The notes: generated by a model from the sequence alone, not told the origin. Positions 46,252 to 56,717 are shown, counted from the first letter of the stretch. The stretch: DNA of 64,000 bases from Bacteroidia bacterium (GCA_030427245.1 JAUHXA010000003.1:1-64000); one strand, 5' to 3'. Numbers and translations: made by a program.

Positions 46252-46752
46252 CTACATCAAATACTTATCTGTCGGATTCCGTCCGTCCAACATCCAAAGC
46301 CGATTCTGTGTCTCCAAAACCTGACAAATAACCGATGCTTCCATTGGAGGCGCACAGTCTATAAAACAAGGACTCGAATCCAAATACATCCAATATGCAT
46401 TGTTGGTCAATGTACGGCGAGCAAGATCACGACTTTGTCCTTCAATGACAAAAGCCACCTCTTTGTCACGATACAAACGATTGACTGCCCACATGATCCA
46501 ACCTGAATAACTCATTTCCAAGCCCTGTTGAATAGAAACGGCTTGTATGGTTTGAACCATCTTTCTAACCAAAATTTTCAGACCATCTTCGACTGTTTCT
46601 ATGCCTTCCCATTTTTTGATTCCCAAACAGGTAAAGGCTTTACCGTTAATCATTTCGGCAACAGCCAAACGGCTCTCTGCTTCAACAACTAAAAAATTGT
46701 AGCCCGAATTTTTCCAATTGATGCTTTCGACAGAAGTGATAAAAATAGCCAT
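46252..46752 (-). CDS. Unknown protein, 166 residues
   Basis: No signal peptide, no membrane segment. The sequence is mixed alpha/beta, with a short hydrophobic stretch in SGYNFLVVEAESRLAVAEM at the start and Trp/Tyr-rich segments (YSGWIMWAVNRLY, NAYWMYLDSS) in the second half. I do not recognise the family. It lies 173 bp upstream of the fused E1 gene on the same strand and is divergent from pruA. Codon use resembles its neighbours, so it is likely a real gene. Confidence 0.6.
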   Translation of the reverse strand: MAIFITSVESINWKNSGYNFLVVEAESRLAVAEMINGKAFTCLGIKKWEGIETVEDGLKILVRKMVQTIQAVSIQQGLEMSYSGWIMWAVNRLYRDKEVAFVIEGQSRDLARRTLTNNAYWMYLDSSPCFIDCAPPMEASVICQVLETQNRLWMLDGRNPTDKYLM

Positions 46753-46936
46753 ATTTAAAAGGGTTTAGGGTGATGACATCAAGCTTATAAGTTATTAACT
46801 CTCGGCAATTCATTTTGGTTCAATTACTTAAACGAAGATTTGAGTGTAAATCTTGTCCCGTTTGTTCCAAATAAAAAATCAAACCACCAATTTGACTATT
46901 GAACTAACCATAAGTTTTCTATAATTTAAAAAATTC

Positions 46937-46965
46937 TTTATTGACAAAAGAATCCACTATTTTTG
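46937..46965 (+). promoter_or_regulatory. Promoter of pruA: TTTA, 17 nt, TATTTTTG
   Basis: TTTA at 46937-46940 and -7 box TATTTTTG at 46958-46965, 35 nt before the pruA ATG. It decides the start: the in-frame TTG at 46941 lies inside the promoter. Confidence 0.6.
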
Positions 46966-47000
46966 CAGCAAAATTTAAAACACTAAAAACAAAACAAACA

Positions 47001-48632
47001 ATGTCAAAAGGATTTTTCAATGTACCCTATCCCGATAACGAACCTGTATTGAGCTATGCCCCAAATTCTCCTGAAAAAGCGGAATTGAAGGCGATGCTTA
47101 AAAAGATGAAAAGTGAAGAGGCAGATATGCCGATGTTTATTGGAGGCAAGGAGGTGCGAACCGATAACCGTATTTCGGTGCATCCACCACATGAACTTTC
47201 ACATACATTGGGGTATTACCACAAAGGCGACGAAAGTCATGTCCATCAAGCGATTGATGCTGCAATGAATGCTAAAGAAAGTTGGGAAAAAATGCCTTGG
47301 GAGCATAGAGCTTCTATCTTTTTGAAGGCTGCGGAATTGTTGGCAGGTCCTTTTCGGCAAAGAATCAACGCTTCAACGATGTTGGGACAAAGTAAAAATG
47401 CCTATCAAGCAGAGATTGATGCAGCTTGTGAATTAATAGATTTCTTCCGCTTCAATGTTTCCTACATGACCGAAATTTATGCAGGTCAACCCGATTCGGC
47501 AGATGGAATCTGGAACCGTTCTGAATATCGTGCCTTAGAAGGTTTTGTTTTTGCAGTGACACCCTTCAATTTTACCTCTATTGCAGCCAACCTACCCGCA
47601 GCCCCTGCTTTGATGGGTAATACAGTCGTTTGGAAACCAGCAACTACACAAATTTATTCTGCTCACGTATTGATGGAATTGTTTCGGGAAGCAGGCTTAC
47701 CTGATGGTGTCATCAACCTGATTTATACGGATGGACCGACTACTGGAAACATCTGCTTTTCTCATCGAGATTTTGCAGGAATACACTTTACAGGCTCCAC
47801 AGGCACTTTCAATTACATGTGGAAAACGATTGGCGAGAACATGGCGAATTACAAATCCTATCCCCGAATTGTGGGCGAAACAGGCGGTAAGGATTTTGTA
47901 ATGGCACACCCTTCAGCAAATGCACAAGCACTGATAGTGGCTCTAGCAAGAGGGGCTTTTGAATACCAAGGTCAAAAATGTTCGGCTGCTTCTAGGGCTT
48001 ACATCCCCTCCAATTTGTGGGGTGAAGTAAAAGAAGGTTTGGTCAAAATGGTCAATTCCTTCAAAATGGGAACAGTTGAAGATTTTCGCAATTTTATCAA
48101 TGCAGTAATAGACGAAAAATCGTTTGACAATATTACAAAATACATTGACGCTGCAAAAAATGACCCCAATGTAGAAATCATTGCAGGAGGAACTTACAGC
48201 AAAGAAGTAGGTTATTTTATTTCACCAACAGTCATTCACACACAAGACCCAAAATCTGCTACCATGTGCGATGAATTGTTTGGGCCTGTATTGACGATTT
48301 ATGTGTATGATGAAAATGAGTTTGATGCGACTTTAGAAATCCTTGACAATACTTCACCTTATGCTCTAACAGGAGCTATTTTTTCACAAGACCGTCAAGC
48401 TATTGTGGATGCAGCTTACAAGCTTCGAAATGCAGCAGGTAATTTTTACATCAACGATAAGCCTACGGGTGCAGTGGTGAATCAACAACCTTTTGGAGGT
48501 GCAAGGGCTTCCGGAACAAACGACAAAGCAGGTTCATACCTCAACCTTGTGAGATGGGTTTCGGCTCGTTCTATCAAAGAAAACTTCAATCCTCCAAAGG
48601 ATTATCGCTATCCATTTTTAGCAGAAGAATAG
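47001..48632 (+). CDS. pruA: L-glutamate gamma-semialdehyde dehydrogenase (1-pyrroline-5-carboxylate dehydrogenase)
   Basis: Oxidises glutamate semialdehyde to glutamate with NAD+ in proline breakdown. 543 residues, as in the stand-alone PruA of Bacteroidota and eukaryotes, without a fused PutA domain. Catalytic residues are E293 in VGETGGKDFV and C327 in EYQGQKCSAASRAY; the NAD-binding loop is HFTGSTGTF. The C-terminal NQQPFGGARASGTNDKAG is typical. PutA-like proline dehydrogenase is not nearby. The SDR gene at 48654 follows after 21 nt and may be in the same transcript. Confidence 0.95.
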   Translation: MSKGFFNVPYPDNEPVLSYAPNSPEKAELKAMLKKMKSEEADMPMFIGGKEVRTDNRISVHPPHELSHTLGYYHKGDESHVHQAIDAAMNAKESWEKMPWEHRASIFLKAAELLAGPFRQRINASTMLGQSKNAYQAEIDAACELIDFFRFNVSYMTEIYAGQPDSADGIWNRSEYRALEGFVFAVTPFNFTSIAANLPAAPALMGNTVVWKPATTQIYSAHVLMELFREAGLPDGVINLIYTDGPTTGNICFSHRDFAGIHFTGSTGTFNYMWKTIGENMANYKSYPRIVGETGGKDFVMAHPSANAQALIVALARGAFEYQGQKCSAASRAYIPSNLWGEVKEGLVKMVNSFKMGTVEDFRNFINAVIDEKSFDNITKYIDAAKNDPNVEIIAGGTYSKEVGYFISPTVIHTQDPKSATMCDELFGPVLTIYVYDENEFDATLEILDNTSPYALTGAIFSQDRQAIVDAAYKLRNAAGNFYINDKPTGAVVNQQPFGGARASGTNDKAGSYLNLVRWVSARSIKENFNPPKDYRYPFLAEE

Positions 48633-48653
48633 AAAAAATTATACCTAACAATA

Positions 48654-49574
48654 ATGACTAAATCAACATGGAACATCAATGATGTTCCTTTCCAAAAAGG
48701 GAGAATCGCCATCGTTACGGGAGCCAATACGGGCTTGGGTTTTGAAACCGTATTGGCTTTGGCAAGCAAGAATATGGAAGTCATTTTGGCTTGTCGAAAC
48801 ATGGACAAGGCACAAAATGCACAAGTCAGAATCCTCCAAAAATACCCCAATGCAAAGCTGAAATGTATGCCAATAGATTTGAGTAGCCTGCAATCTGTAA
48901 GAACTTTTGCAGCAGACTACCTCAAGGAATACCAACATCTGGATTTACTTATCAACAATGCGGGCATCATGATTCCTCCTTTTAGCCTGACAGAAGATGG
49001 CTTTGAGAGTCAAATGGGAGCGAATTATTTTGGGCACTTTTTGCTGACTTTGCTCTTGTTGAAGACTATCATAAAAACGCCCAATTCAAGAATTGTTTCC
49101 TTGAGCAGTATTGCCCATAAAAGTGGTAAAATCAACTTTGACGACCTTCAATCCCAAAAAAGCTATTCTGCAGTACAGGCGTACGCACAAAGTAAACTGG
49201 CTTGCCTAATGTTTGCCTATGAACTACAAAGACGCTTGGAGGCAGCAGGAAGTTCAAGCATCTCAGTAGCCGCACATCCAGGTCTTTCTAATACAGAATT
49301 GAGCAGACATCTTCCCAAGTTAGCGTCTCTGATTTTTATGCCTGTATTCACCACATTTATGGCGCAAGATCCTTCAAAAGGTGCATTGCCAACCCTTCGG
49401 GCTGCCTTAGATGAAAACGCTCAAGGAGGGGATTATTATGGTCCTGACGGCTGGCGAGAATTCAAAGGTCTTCCCGTCACAGTTCGTTCTACTCGAAGGT
49501 CTCAAAAGGAGGAAACCGCCAAAAAACTGTGGGAAGTCAGCGAAAGTTTGGTAGGAGAGAAATCTCCTATTTGA
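48654..49574 (+). CDS. SDR-family oxidoreductase (retinol dehydrogenase/WWOX-like)
   Basis: 306 residues, classical short-chain dehydrogenase: cofactor loop TGANTGLG at 22-29, NNAG at 101-104, catalytic S151/S152, Y177 and K181 in AYAQSKLA. The arginine after strand 2 (ACRNMDKA) suggests NADP. Members of this branch reduce lipophilic carbonyls; some are protochlorophyllide-reductase-like. Substrate unknown. Likely cotranscribed with pruA above and the unknown gene below (9-nt gap). Confidence 0.88.
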   Translation: MTKSTWNINDVPFQKGRIAIVTGANTGLGFETVLALASKNMEVILACRNMDKAQNAQVRILQKYPNAKLKCMPIDLSSLQSVRTFAADYLKEYQHLDLLINNAGIMIPPFSLTEDGFESQMGANYFGHFLLTLLLLKTIIKTPNSRIVSLSSIAHKSGKINFDDLQSQKSYSAVQAYAQSKLACLMFAYELQRRLEAAGSSSISVAAHPGLSNTELSRHLPKLASLIFMPVFTTFMAQDPSKGALPTLRAALDENAQGGDYYGPDGWREFKGLPVTVRSTRRSQKEETAKKLWEVSESLVGEKSPI

Positions 49575-49583
49575 CATACAAAA

Positions 49584-50645
49584 ATGAATATTATGTGGTT
49601 TGAAGACCTAACTGGATTTAAAGAAGAATCTCCTGAACAAGTTCGAGGAAACTTATCTATTTCAGAGAATGTCCTTACTTCAAAGATAAACGGCAAAAGC
49701 TATATTTATGGCCATTTGGAAACTCCTACTTTGAAGGACTTGAAAGAACGAGTGAAAAAATCTCATGTTCCCAAAGGTCGTTTGGTCTTGAAGGAAATCG
49801 TGGGGAATGTTCAGCAATTACACACGGATTCTATCAATGAAGGAGCAATGTTTCAAGCCGCTTCCCAATTCAATTTGTTAGAAATGGTTTCACCTTCCGT
49901 TTCACCAAAAGCAGGAGTTGGGATTTATGAATACGATCGAACACAAGGCCCTGCTTGTGCCATTGCAGCAGGGGCAGGTACGATTTACCGAAACTATTTT
50001 GCAGAGGTAAACGGTCAAATAGGACAAACCCAAAACAATCAAATTGACTGTCTGCAAGATATGGGGAAAGCTTTAGGAAATGACCACAGCAACCTATGGG
50101 AAATGCGAAACGGCTATGCTTTGGCGAGCAAAGAAGGTTTAATTGAAATCTCCAAACGGATTCAATCTATGACTTCAACAGGGTTGGACGAATTGAGAGA
50201 TACGCTTCGGATTGGACTTCAATGGGATACCCAAGTTACCCTTAAAAACCAAAATATCGCCCATATATCAACCAAGCAACTATCCAAAATCAACAACATT
50301 TCTCCGCACCTCGTCAGTCAAGCCTATTGTTCGGCACTACCCGTAGCCTATTCCCAACATTCTTCTCAATTGTGGGCGGATTTTGCCCAAGTAGTTTTGG
50401 AAGCAACCTACGAGGCAACATTTGCAGCTGCGGTTTTGAATTTTGAAAAAACAGGCAACAATAAACTCTTCTTGACACTCGTAGGCGGTGGCGCTTTTGG
50501 CAATAACAGTGCTTGGATTTTTGCTGCAATCAATCGTGCACTTCAATTGTATTCAAATGTTCCTTTAGATGTCGCTTTAGTAAGTTATGGAAGGAGTGGT
50601 TCGAGGGTTAGAAACTTTATAGAGGACAAATCATGGGAGAAATAA
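49584..50645 (+). CDS. Conserved protein of unknown function
   Basis: 353 residues. The central part contains GIYEYDRTQGPACAIAAGAGTIYRN with many small residues, and the C-terminal part GGGAFGNNSAWIF and LVSYGRSGS, which look like nucleotide- or phosphate-binding loops. I recall similar sequences from several bacterial phyla but no described function. No signal peptide. It begins 9 nt after the SDR gene, so it probably shares its transcript. It ends 99 nt before sucA. Confidence 0.65.
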   Translation: MNIMWFEDLTGFKEESPEQVRGNLSISENVLTSKINGKSYIYGHLETPTLKDLKERVKKSHVPKGRLVLKEIVGNVQQLHTDSINEGAMFQAASQFNLLEMVSPSVSPKAGVGIYEYDRTQGPACAIAAGAGTIYRNYFAEVNGQIGQTQNNQIDCLQDMGKALGNDHSNLWEMRNGYALASKEGLIEISKRIQSMTSTGLDELRDTLRIGLQWDTQVTLKNQNIAHISTKQLSKINNISPHLVSQAYCSALPVAYSQHSSQLWADFAQVVLEATYEATFAAAVLNFEKTGNNKLFLTLVGGGAFGNNSAWIFAAINRALQLYSNVPLDVALVSYGRSGSRVRNFIEDKSWEK

Positions 50646-50744
50646 AGCACCCTCTTTCACTAAAACCCTCAAATTAATTAAAAAGAAACAATCCTCTTTT
50701 AGAAAAAATTCTGATATTTGTGACAATCAAGGAAAATAATAATT

Positions 50745-53510
50745 ATGTCAAGCAACTATTCGTATATCAGCAATGCTCATCCAGCATACATAGAATCTTT
50801 ATACAAAGAATACCAAGAAAACAAAGATTCAATAGACACGGATTGGCGAAAATTTTTTGAAGGTTTTGACTACGCAGTAGTAAGTGCCAACGGCAACGGA
50901 ACGGCTACAAACACTGCTCAAACCGCAAAGTCCACCTCTGCTAAAGTTGATTTTTCTTTAGAGGACGAATTGAAGGTGTATAACCTCATTCAAGCCTATC
51001 GAGCCAAAGGTCACTTAGAAGCAGACACCAATCCCATACGAAAACGTAAGGATAGAGGCGCACATTTAGCATTGAAGGATTTTGGACTGACCGAAGCAGA
51101 TTTGAAGAAACAATTTAGTATCGGGAGTGAACTTGGGATGCGAGATGCCACGCTTGAAGCCATACTGAACAAACTCAAAACCGTTTATTTGGGAAGTATC
51201 GGTTTGGAATTTATGCACCACACCGACCCCAAAATCATTCAGTGGTTCATTGACCGCTTTGAAAATAAATCAAATGGCTATGATTTTGATGGAGATACCA
51301 AAAAACACATTCTCCGAAAACTAAACCAAACGGTTGTTTTTGAGCAGTTTTTGCATACCAAATATGTTGGGCAAAAGCGTTTTTCATTAGAAGGCGGAGA
51401 ATCCACCATTCCTGCAATTGATGCTATGATTCAGGAAGCTGCTGCAACAGGCGCAGAGGAAATCATCATTGGTATGGCACACAGAGGTCGCTTGAATGTG
51501 CTAGTGAATATCTTAGGCAAGACTTATGAACAAGTATTCAGCGAATTTGAAGGAAAATTTCCTGAATTAACTATGGGCGATGGCGATGTTAAATATCACT
51601 TGGGTTATTCTTCGCAAATTGACACCAACTCAGGCAAGAGGGTTTATTTGAAATTAGCTCCCAATCCTTCACATTTGGAAGCCGTCAATCCCGTAGTTGA
51701 AGGTTTTGCAAGAGCCAAAGCAGATGCTATCTACGATTTTGACTACGACCGTCTGATGCCTATTCTGATTCATGGAGATGCTGCTATTGCAGGACAAGGC
51801 ATTGTATATGAGGTCGTTCAAATGTCGGAACTGGCAGGCTATTATACGGGCGGAACGATTCATTTTGTCATCAACAATCAAATTGGTTTTACCACCGATT
51901 TTGACGATGCACGTTCTGCTAACTATTCGACAGATATTGCCAAAATCGTGAAAGCTCCTGTCATTCATGTCAATGGAGACGATGTAGAAGCGGTTGTCTA
52001 TGCGGCAAAAGTAGCCACTGAATATCGACAAGAATTCAACAAAGATATTTTTGTGGACATGGTATGTTATCGCAAACATGGTCACAATGAAGGGGACGAC
52101 CCAAAGTTCACCCAACCCATCATGTACAAACTGATTGCCAAGCACGACAATCCTCGTGATTTGTATTCCCAAAAATTGGCAGCAGCAAACGAAGTAGATG
52201 CAGCCTTGGCAAAAAGAATGGACAAAGAGTTTCGTAACTTATTGCAGGAACGACTGGACATGGTGCGAAACGAAAAGCCCCTCCCCTATAAATACCAGGA
52301 ATCTGAATTGGCATGGAAAGAATTGAATGCGACTTCGGATCCAAAGGATTTTGAAAAATCTCCCGCAACTAACATCACTAAAGAGCGATTCCAAACCATT
52401 TTTGAAGGTATTACAGGCGTACCTGACGATTTCAAAGTATTGAGAAAAGTCCAAAAACTATTGGATGCTCGTAAAGAAATGGTAGTCGAAAAAGGACTAT
52501 TGGATTGGGCGACCGCCGAACTAATGGCGTATGGGTCTATTTTGTTGGAAGGACACAATGTCAGAATGAGTGGTCAAGATGTGAAAAGAGGAACTTTCTC
52601 ACATCGTCATGCTATTTTGCATGAGCCAACAGGTAGAGAACACAACCTATTGAGTGATTTGGCTGAAGAACAAGGACGTTTCTTGATTTACAATTCCTTC
52701 CTGTCCGAATTTGCAGTCTTGGGTTTTGAATTTGGCTACTCAATGGCATCTCCCTCTTCATTGACCCTGTGGGAAGCACAGTTTGGCGATTTTGTGAATG
52801 GCGCACAGACTATGATTGACCAATTCATCACGTCTTCTGAGAGTAAATGGGGGCGTATGAGTGGTTTGGTTATGTTGTTGCCGCATGGTTATGAAGGACA
52901 GGGACCTGAACATTCAAGTGCCAGATTAGAGCGTTTTCTTCAAGCCTGTGCAGAGTTCAACATTAGCGTGGTAAACATTACCGAACCTGCCAATTTTTTC
53001 CACGTTCTTCGTCGACAACAACACCGTCCATTCCGAAAACCTTTGATTGTCATGTCACCAAAATCACTTTTGCGTCATGCCAAATGTGTATCACCTATTG
53101 CAGATTTTGTAAGCGAAGGAGCAAGATTTAGAGAAGTCATAGATGATTCAAACATTCGACATCCTGAAAAAGTACGGAAATTGGTACTTTGTACGGGCAA
53201 GATTTACTACGACTTGTTGAAACACCAAGAAGAAAATGCTATTGAAGATGTGGCAGTTGTTCGTTTGGAACAGTTGTATCCTTTTCCTCAAAAACAACTG
53301 GAAGTTATTTTTGAAAAGTACAAAAATGCACAAGTGGTTTGGACACAAGAAGAACCTCAAAACATGGGCGCATGGTCTTTTATCTTGTATCAAATGCCCA
53401 AACAGGATATGGAAGTTATCTCTCGAAAACCAAGCGCTTCTCCTGCAACGGGTTTCAAAAAGGTACATGAAAAAGAGCAATTGAGCATTGTGGAACGGAC
53501 TTTTGCTTAG
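50745..53510 (+). CDS. sucA: 2-oxoglutarate dehydrogenase E1 component
   Basis: Thiamine-diphosphate-dependent decarboxylase of the TCA cycle. 921 residues, full length. The N-terminal E2-binding region (SSNYSYISNAHPAYIESLY) is present. Motifs: GMAHRGRLNVLVNILGK, HGDAAIAGQGIVYEV, and YRKHGHNEGDDPKFTQP for cofactor and substrate, and AHRHAILHEPTGRE-like sequence in the pyrimidine-binding domain. First gene of sucA-sucB, with 36 nt to sucB. Confidence 0.96.
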   Translation: MSSNYSYISNAHPAYIESLYKEYQENKDSIDTDWRKFFEGFDYAVVSANGNGTATNTAQTAKSTSAKVDFSLEDELKVYNLIQAYRAKGHLEADTNPIRKRKDRGAHLALKDFGLTEADLKKQFSIGSELGMRDATLEAILNKLKTVYLGSIGLEFMHHTDPKIIQWFIDRFENKSNGYDFDGDTKKHILRKLNQTVVFEQFLHTKYVGQKRFSLEGGESTIPAIDAMIQEAAATGAEEIIIGMAHRGRLNVLVNILGKTYEQVFSEFEGKFPELTMGDGDVKYHLGYSSQIDTNSGKRVYLKLAPNPSHLEAVNPVVEGFARAKADAIYDFDYDRLMPILIHGDAAIAGQGIVYEVVQMSELAGYYTGGTIHFVINNQIGFTTDFDDARSANYSTDIAKIVKAPVIHVNGDDVEAVVYAAKVATEYRQEFNKDIFVDMVCYRKHGHNEGDDPKFTQPIMYKLIAKHDNPRDLYSQKLAAANEVDAALAKRMDKEFRNLLQERLDMVRNEKPLPYKYQESELAWKELNATSDPKDFEKSPATNITKERFQTIFEGITGVPDDFKVLRKVQKLLDARKEMVVEKGLLDWATAELMAYGSILLEGHNVRMSGQDVKRGTFSHRHAILHEPTGREHNLLSDLAEEQGRFLIYNSFLSEFAVLGFEFGYSMASPSSLTLWEAQFGDFVNGAQTMIDQFITSSESKWGRMSGLVMLLPHGYEGQGPEHSSARLERFLQACAEFNISVVNITEPANFFHVLRRQQHRPFRKPLIVMSPKSLLRHAKCVSPIADFVSEGARFREVIDDSNIRHPEKVRKLVLCTGKIYYDLLKHQEENAIEDVAVVRLEQLYPFPQKQLEVIFEKYKNAQVVWTQEEPQNMGAWSFILYQMPKQDMEVISRKPSASPATGFKKVHEKEQLSIVERTFA

Positions 53511-53546
53511 ATTAGAAAACAAAAAAGGTAAAATCAATCAAATTAT

Positions 53547-55163
53547 ATGGCAATCATAGAAATGAAAATCCCTACGAGTGGGGAATCAATTACGGAAGTG
53601 ACTATTGCAGAGTTGTTGGTAGAGGATGGCAGTTATGTCGAAATGGATCAAGCTATTATGGAGGTCGAAACGGATAAAGCCAATATGGAATTACCCGCAG
53701 AAGCCGCTGGAATTGTTCATTTTACGGTAGAAGCAGGTGACGATGTTGCTGTAGGAACAGTCGTAGCAACCATCAATACCGATGCAGATTCTACCTCTGC
53801 CACTGATGATTCAGCAGAAAAAGTGGCAGAATCAACTGAAAAGGAAGAAGAAAAGCCTACTGTGGAAGTGGAACAAACAGACACTAAAAATGCCACGGAA
53901 AACGCTCCTTTGAAAGCAATCATAGAAATGAAAATCCCTTCAAGTGGAGAATCTATTACCGAAGTCACGATTGCCGAATTGTTGGTAGAAGATGGAAGTT
54001 ATGTCGAAATGGACCAGCCCATCATTGAAGTCGAAACCGACAAAGCCAATATGGAGTTACCCGCAGAAGCTGCTGGAATTGTTCATTTTATGGTAGAAGC
54101 AGGTGATGATGTAAGCGTTGGAACAGTGGTGGCTAAAATTGATACAAGTGGGGCTAAAAGCCAAAATAAAAGCGAGGAAAAAGAGGAAACCCAAACCGCT
54201 TCATCAACGCCTCCGAATACTCAAAACACCACTTACGCTACAGGACACCCCTCTCCTGCTGCTGCAAAATTGATTTCTGAAAACAACCTTCAAGCCAACA
54301 ATATAAGAGGTACAGGCCCTGATGGACGAATCACCAAAGAAGATGTCCTCCAACACCTTCAACAAAAAACAACACAAGTAGAACGTCCAACTCCTTCGGT
54401 CAAAAAAGCTGAACCTAAGAAGGTAAAAGAAACGGCTCCAACTCCAAAAACAGGTAGCCGTGGTATTCGCAAAGAAAAAATGTCTCGTTTGCGAAAAACC
54501 ATTTCTCGCCGTTTGTTGGCTGCAAAAAATGACACTGCCATGTTGACCACCTTCAATGAGGTGGATTTGACAGAAGTAATGGCGATTCGCAGCAAGTACA
54601 AAGAAACCTTCAAAGAAAAACACGAAATTGGTTTGGGCTTCATGTCCTTTTTCAGCAAAGCCTGTGCGATGGCATTGATGGAATATCCGTTGGTGAATGG
54701 GTATATTGACACCGAAGCTGGAGAAATAGAATTTCACGATTTTGTAGATATTTCAGTGGCCGTTTCTACTCCCAAAGGTTTGGTCGTTCCTGTTTTGCGA
54801 AATGTGGAGACCATGACCTTAGAAGAAATCGAAAAAGGCATCAAAGATTTGGCCATCAAAGGTCGAGACGGTAAACTGACGATGGACGAAATGACTGGCG
54901 GAACCTTCACCATCTCCAATGGTGGTATTTTTGGCTCGCTCAATTCTACGCCCATCATCAATCCTCCTCAATCTGCCATTTTGGGGATGCACAAGATTCA
55001 AGAACGTGCGATGGTGATAGATGGTGAAATCAAAATCCGTCCAATGATGTATTTAGCGGTTTCTTATGACCACCGAATCATTGATGGAAAAGAGGCGGTT
55101 CGCTTTTTGGTGCGGGTGAAAGAATTATTGGAAGAGCCGATGAAGATGTTCTTGAATATTTAG
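53547..55163 (+). CDS. sucB: Dihydrolipoyllysine succinyltransferase (E2) with two lipoyl domains
   Basis: 538 residues, longer than the usual 400 because it has two lipoyl domains, at about 2-78 and 124-200, joined by an acidic Ser/Thr/Glu linker. Lipoylated lysines are K44 and K166, both in ETDKANME. The two domains are nearly identical, and the DNA repeats with a period of 366 nt. A peripheral-subunit-binding domain follows at about 234-270 ([26 protein letters not shown]). The catalytic domain ends with H509 and D513 in [10 protein letters not shown]. Two lipoyl domains on E2 are known from pyruvate dehydrogenases but are unusual for the 2-oxoglutarate complex. Position after sucA supports SucB. 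Confidence 0.93.
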   Translation: MAIIEMKIPTSGESITEVTIAELLVEDGSYVEMDQAIMEVETDKANMELPAEAAGIVHFTVEAGDDVAVGTVVATINTDADSTSATDDSAEKVAESTEKEEEKPTVEVEQTDTKNATENAPLKAIIEMKIPSSGESITEVTIAELLVEDGSYVEMDQPIIEVETDKANMELPAEAAGIVHFMVEAGDDVSVGTVVAKIDTSGAKSQNKSEEKEETQTASSTPPNTQNTTYATGHPSPAAAKLISENNLQANNIRGTGPDGRITKEDVLQHLQQKTTQVERPTPSVKKAEPKKVKETAPTPKTGSRGIRKEKMSRLRKTISRRLLAAKNDTAMLTTFNEVDLTEVMAIRSKYKETFKEKHEIGLGFMSFFSKACAMALMEYPLVNGYIDTEAGEIEFHDFVDISVAVSTPKGLVVPVLRNVETMTLEEIEKGIKDLAIKGRDGKLTMDEMTGGTFTISNGGIFGSLNSTPIINPPQSAILGMHKIQERAMVIDGEIKIRPMMYLAVSYDHRIIDGKEAVRFLVRVKELLEEPMKMFLNI

Positions 55164-55193
55164 TTAATTGACAATGCAAAATTGAGGATTAAC

Positions 55194-55240
55194 AAAACCT
55201 GATAGTCGCACTTCAAAAGCTATCAGGTTTTTTATTATTT
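55194..55240 (+). terminator. Intrinsic terminator between sucB and lpd
   Basis: 12-bp perfect stem AAAACCTGATAG/CTATCAGGTTTT (55194-55205 with 55220-55231) followed by a T-rich tract. It may reduce or end the sucAB transcript, so lpd could have its own start. Confidence 0.8.
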
Positions 55241-55277
55241 TTTTTGAAAGTAAAATAAATTGATAAAAATACATAAA

Positions 55278-56681
55278 ATGAAATACGACGTTACCGTTAT
55301 CGGTTCAGGCCCAGGAGGATATGTAGCTGCAATCAGATGCGCTCAGTTGGGAATGAAAACAGCCATTATAGAAAGATATCCAACCTTAGGAGGAACTTGT
55401 CTGAATGTAGGCTGTATTCCCTCAAAAGCATTATTGGATTCAACCGAGCATTACCACAATGCAACTCACACCTTCAAAACCCACGGTATTGAAGTAGGCG
55501 ACATCAGCGTGAATTTTGAGCAAATGATTAAGCGCAAGGGTGAGGTTGTACAGCAGAATGTGCAAGGCATTGACTACTTGATGAACAAAAACGAAATTAC
55601 CGTCTATCATGGACATGGTTCGTTTGTCACCAAAAACAAAATTTCGATAGCAAAAGACGATGGCAGCAAAGAAGAAATCGAAACCGACAAAGTGATTATC
55701 GCCACAGGCTCAAAACCTTCAAGCTTGCCTTTCATAAAAATTGACAAAAAACGGGTGATTACCTCAACCGAAGCATTGGTTTTGAAGGAAATCCCCAAGC
55801 GAATGGTCGTGATTGGCGGTGGAGTGATTGGCTGTGAATTGGGTTCGGTCTATGCTCGATTGGGTTCAGAGGTAACGATTGTAGAATACATGCCCAATTT
55901 GATTGCAGGAATGGATGCGGATTTGGGTAAAGCCCTGTTTCGCTCCTTGAAAAAATTGGGTATCAAACACTACCTCAATTATGGCGTGACGAGTGTGGAA
56001 AACAAAGGTGATGTGGTGTCAATCACTGCAAAGGGCAACAAGAAAGGGGACGAAATCAATATAGAAGCTGAATACTGTTTGGTGTCGGTAGGTCGTCGTC
56101 CTTATACCGACAATTTGGGCTTGGAAAACATTGGCATCGAAACCAACAAACGAAAGCAAATTCCTGTTGATAAACATTTGCAGACCAGTGTGGAAGGCGT
56201 TTATGCGATTGGTGATGTGATTGAAGGGGCAATGTTGGCGCACAAAGCGGAGGAAGAAGGTGTTTTTGTAGCAGAAACGATTGCAGGGCAAAAACCACAT
56301 ATCAATTATTTATTGATTCCTGGCGTGGTCTATACTTGGCCCGAAGTTGCAGGAGTGGGTTACACTGAGCAGCAATTGAAGGAACAAGGTCGTGCTTATA
56401 AGTCTGGTAAATTCCCTTTTGCGGCAAGCGGCCGAGCAAGAGCGAGTATGGATACAGATGGTTTTGTGAAGGTGCTGGCAGACAAGGAAACGGACGAAAT
56501 TTTGGGCGTTCACATGATTGGGCCTCGTATTGCGGATTTGATTGCGGAAGCGGTTGTAGCGATGGAATACCGAGCTTCTGCCGAAGATATTGGCCGGATG
56601 AGTCATGCACATCCTACTTATACCGAAGCAATGAAAGAGGCTTGTTTGGCGGCTACGGAGAATCGAGCCTTGCATATGTAG
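55278..56681 (+). CDS. lpd: Dihydrolipoyl dehydrogenase (E3)
   Basis: FAD- and NAD-dependent reoxidation of dihydrolipoyl in 2-oxoacid dehydrogenases. 467 residues from the ATG at 55278 (a TTG in frame at 55260 is less likely). FAD loop GSGPGGY at 9-15, the redox-active disulfide C41/C46 in GGTCLNVGCIPSK, NAD loop VVIGGGVIGCELG, and the C-terminal base H445 with E450 in HAHPTYTEAM. It is the third gene of the sucA-sucB-lpd run, and probably also serves the fused E1 complex. Confidence 0.96.
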   Translation: MKYDVTVIGSGPGGYVAAIRCAQLGMKTAIIERYPTLGGTCLNVGCIPSKALLDSTEHYHNATHTFKTHGIEVGDISVNFEQMIKRKGEVVQQNVQGIDYLMNKNEITVYHGHGSFVTKNKISIAKDDGSKEEIETDKVIIATGSKPSSLPFIKIDKKRVITSTEALVLKEIPKRMVVIGGGVIGCELGSVYARLGSEVTIVEYMPNLIAGMDADLGKALFRSLKKLGIKHYLNYGVTSVENKGDVVSITAKGNKKGDEINIEAEYCLVSVGRRPYTDNLGLENIGIETNKRKQIPVDKHLQTSVEGVYAIGDVIEGAMLAHKAEEEGVFVAETIAGQKPHINYLLIPGVVYTWPEVAGVGYTEQQLKEQGRAYKSGKFPFAASGRARASMDTDGFVKVLADKETDEILGVHMIGPRIADLIAEAVVAMEYRASAEDIGRMSHAHPTYTEAMKEACLAATENRALHM

Positions 56682-56690
56682 GGCTTGATG

Positions 56691-56717
56691 GATGCTTTGG
56701 ATGCTTTGGATGCTTTG
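56691..56717. repeat. Tandem 9-bp repeat (GATGCTTTG x3)
   Basis: Three exact units of GATGCTTTG lie in the intergenic gap after lpd, 9 nt past its stop codon. Probable slippage repeat. Confidence 0.85.
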
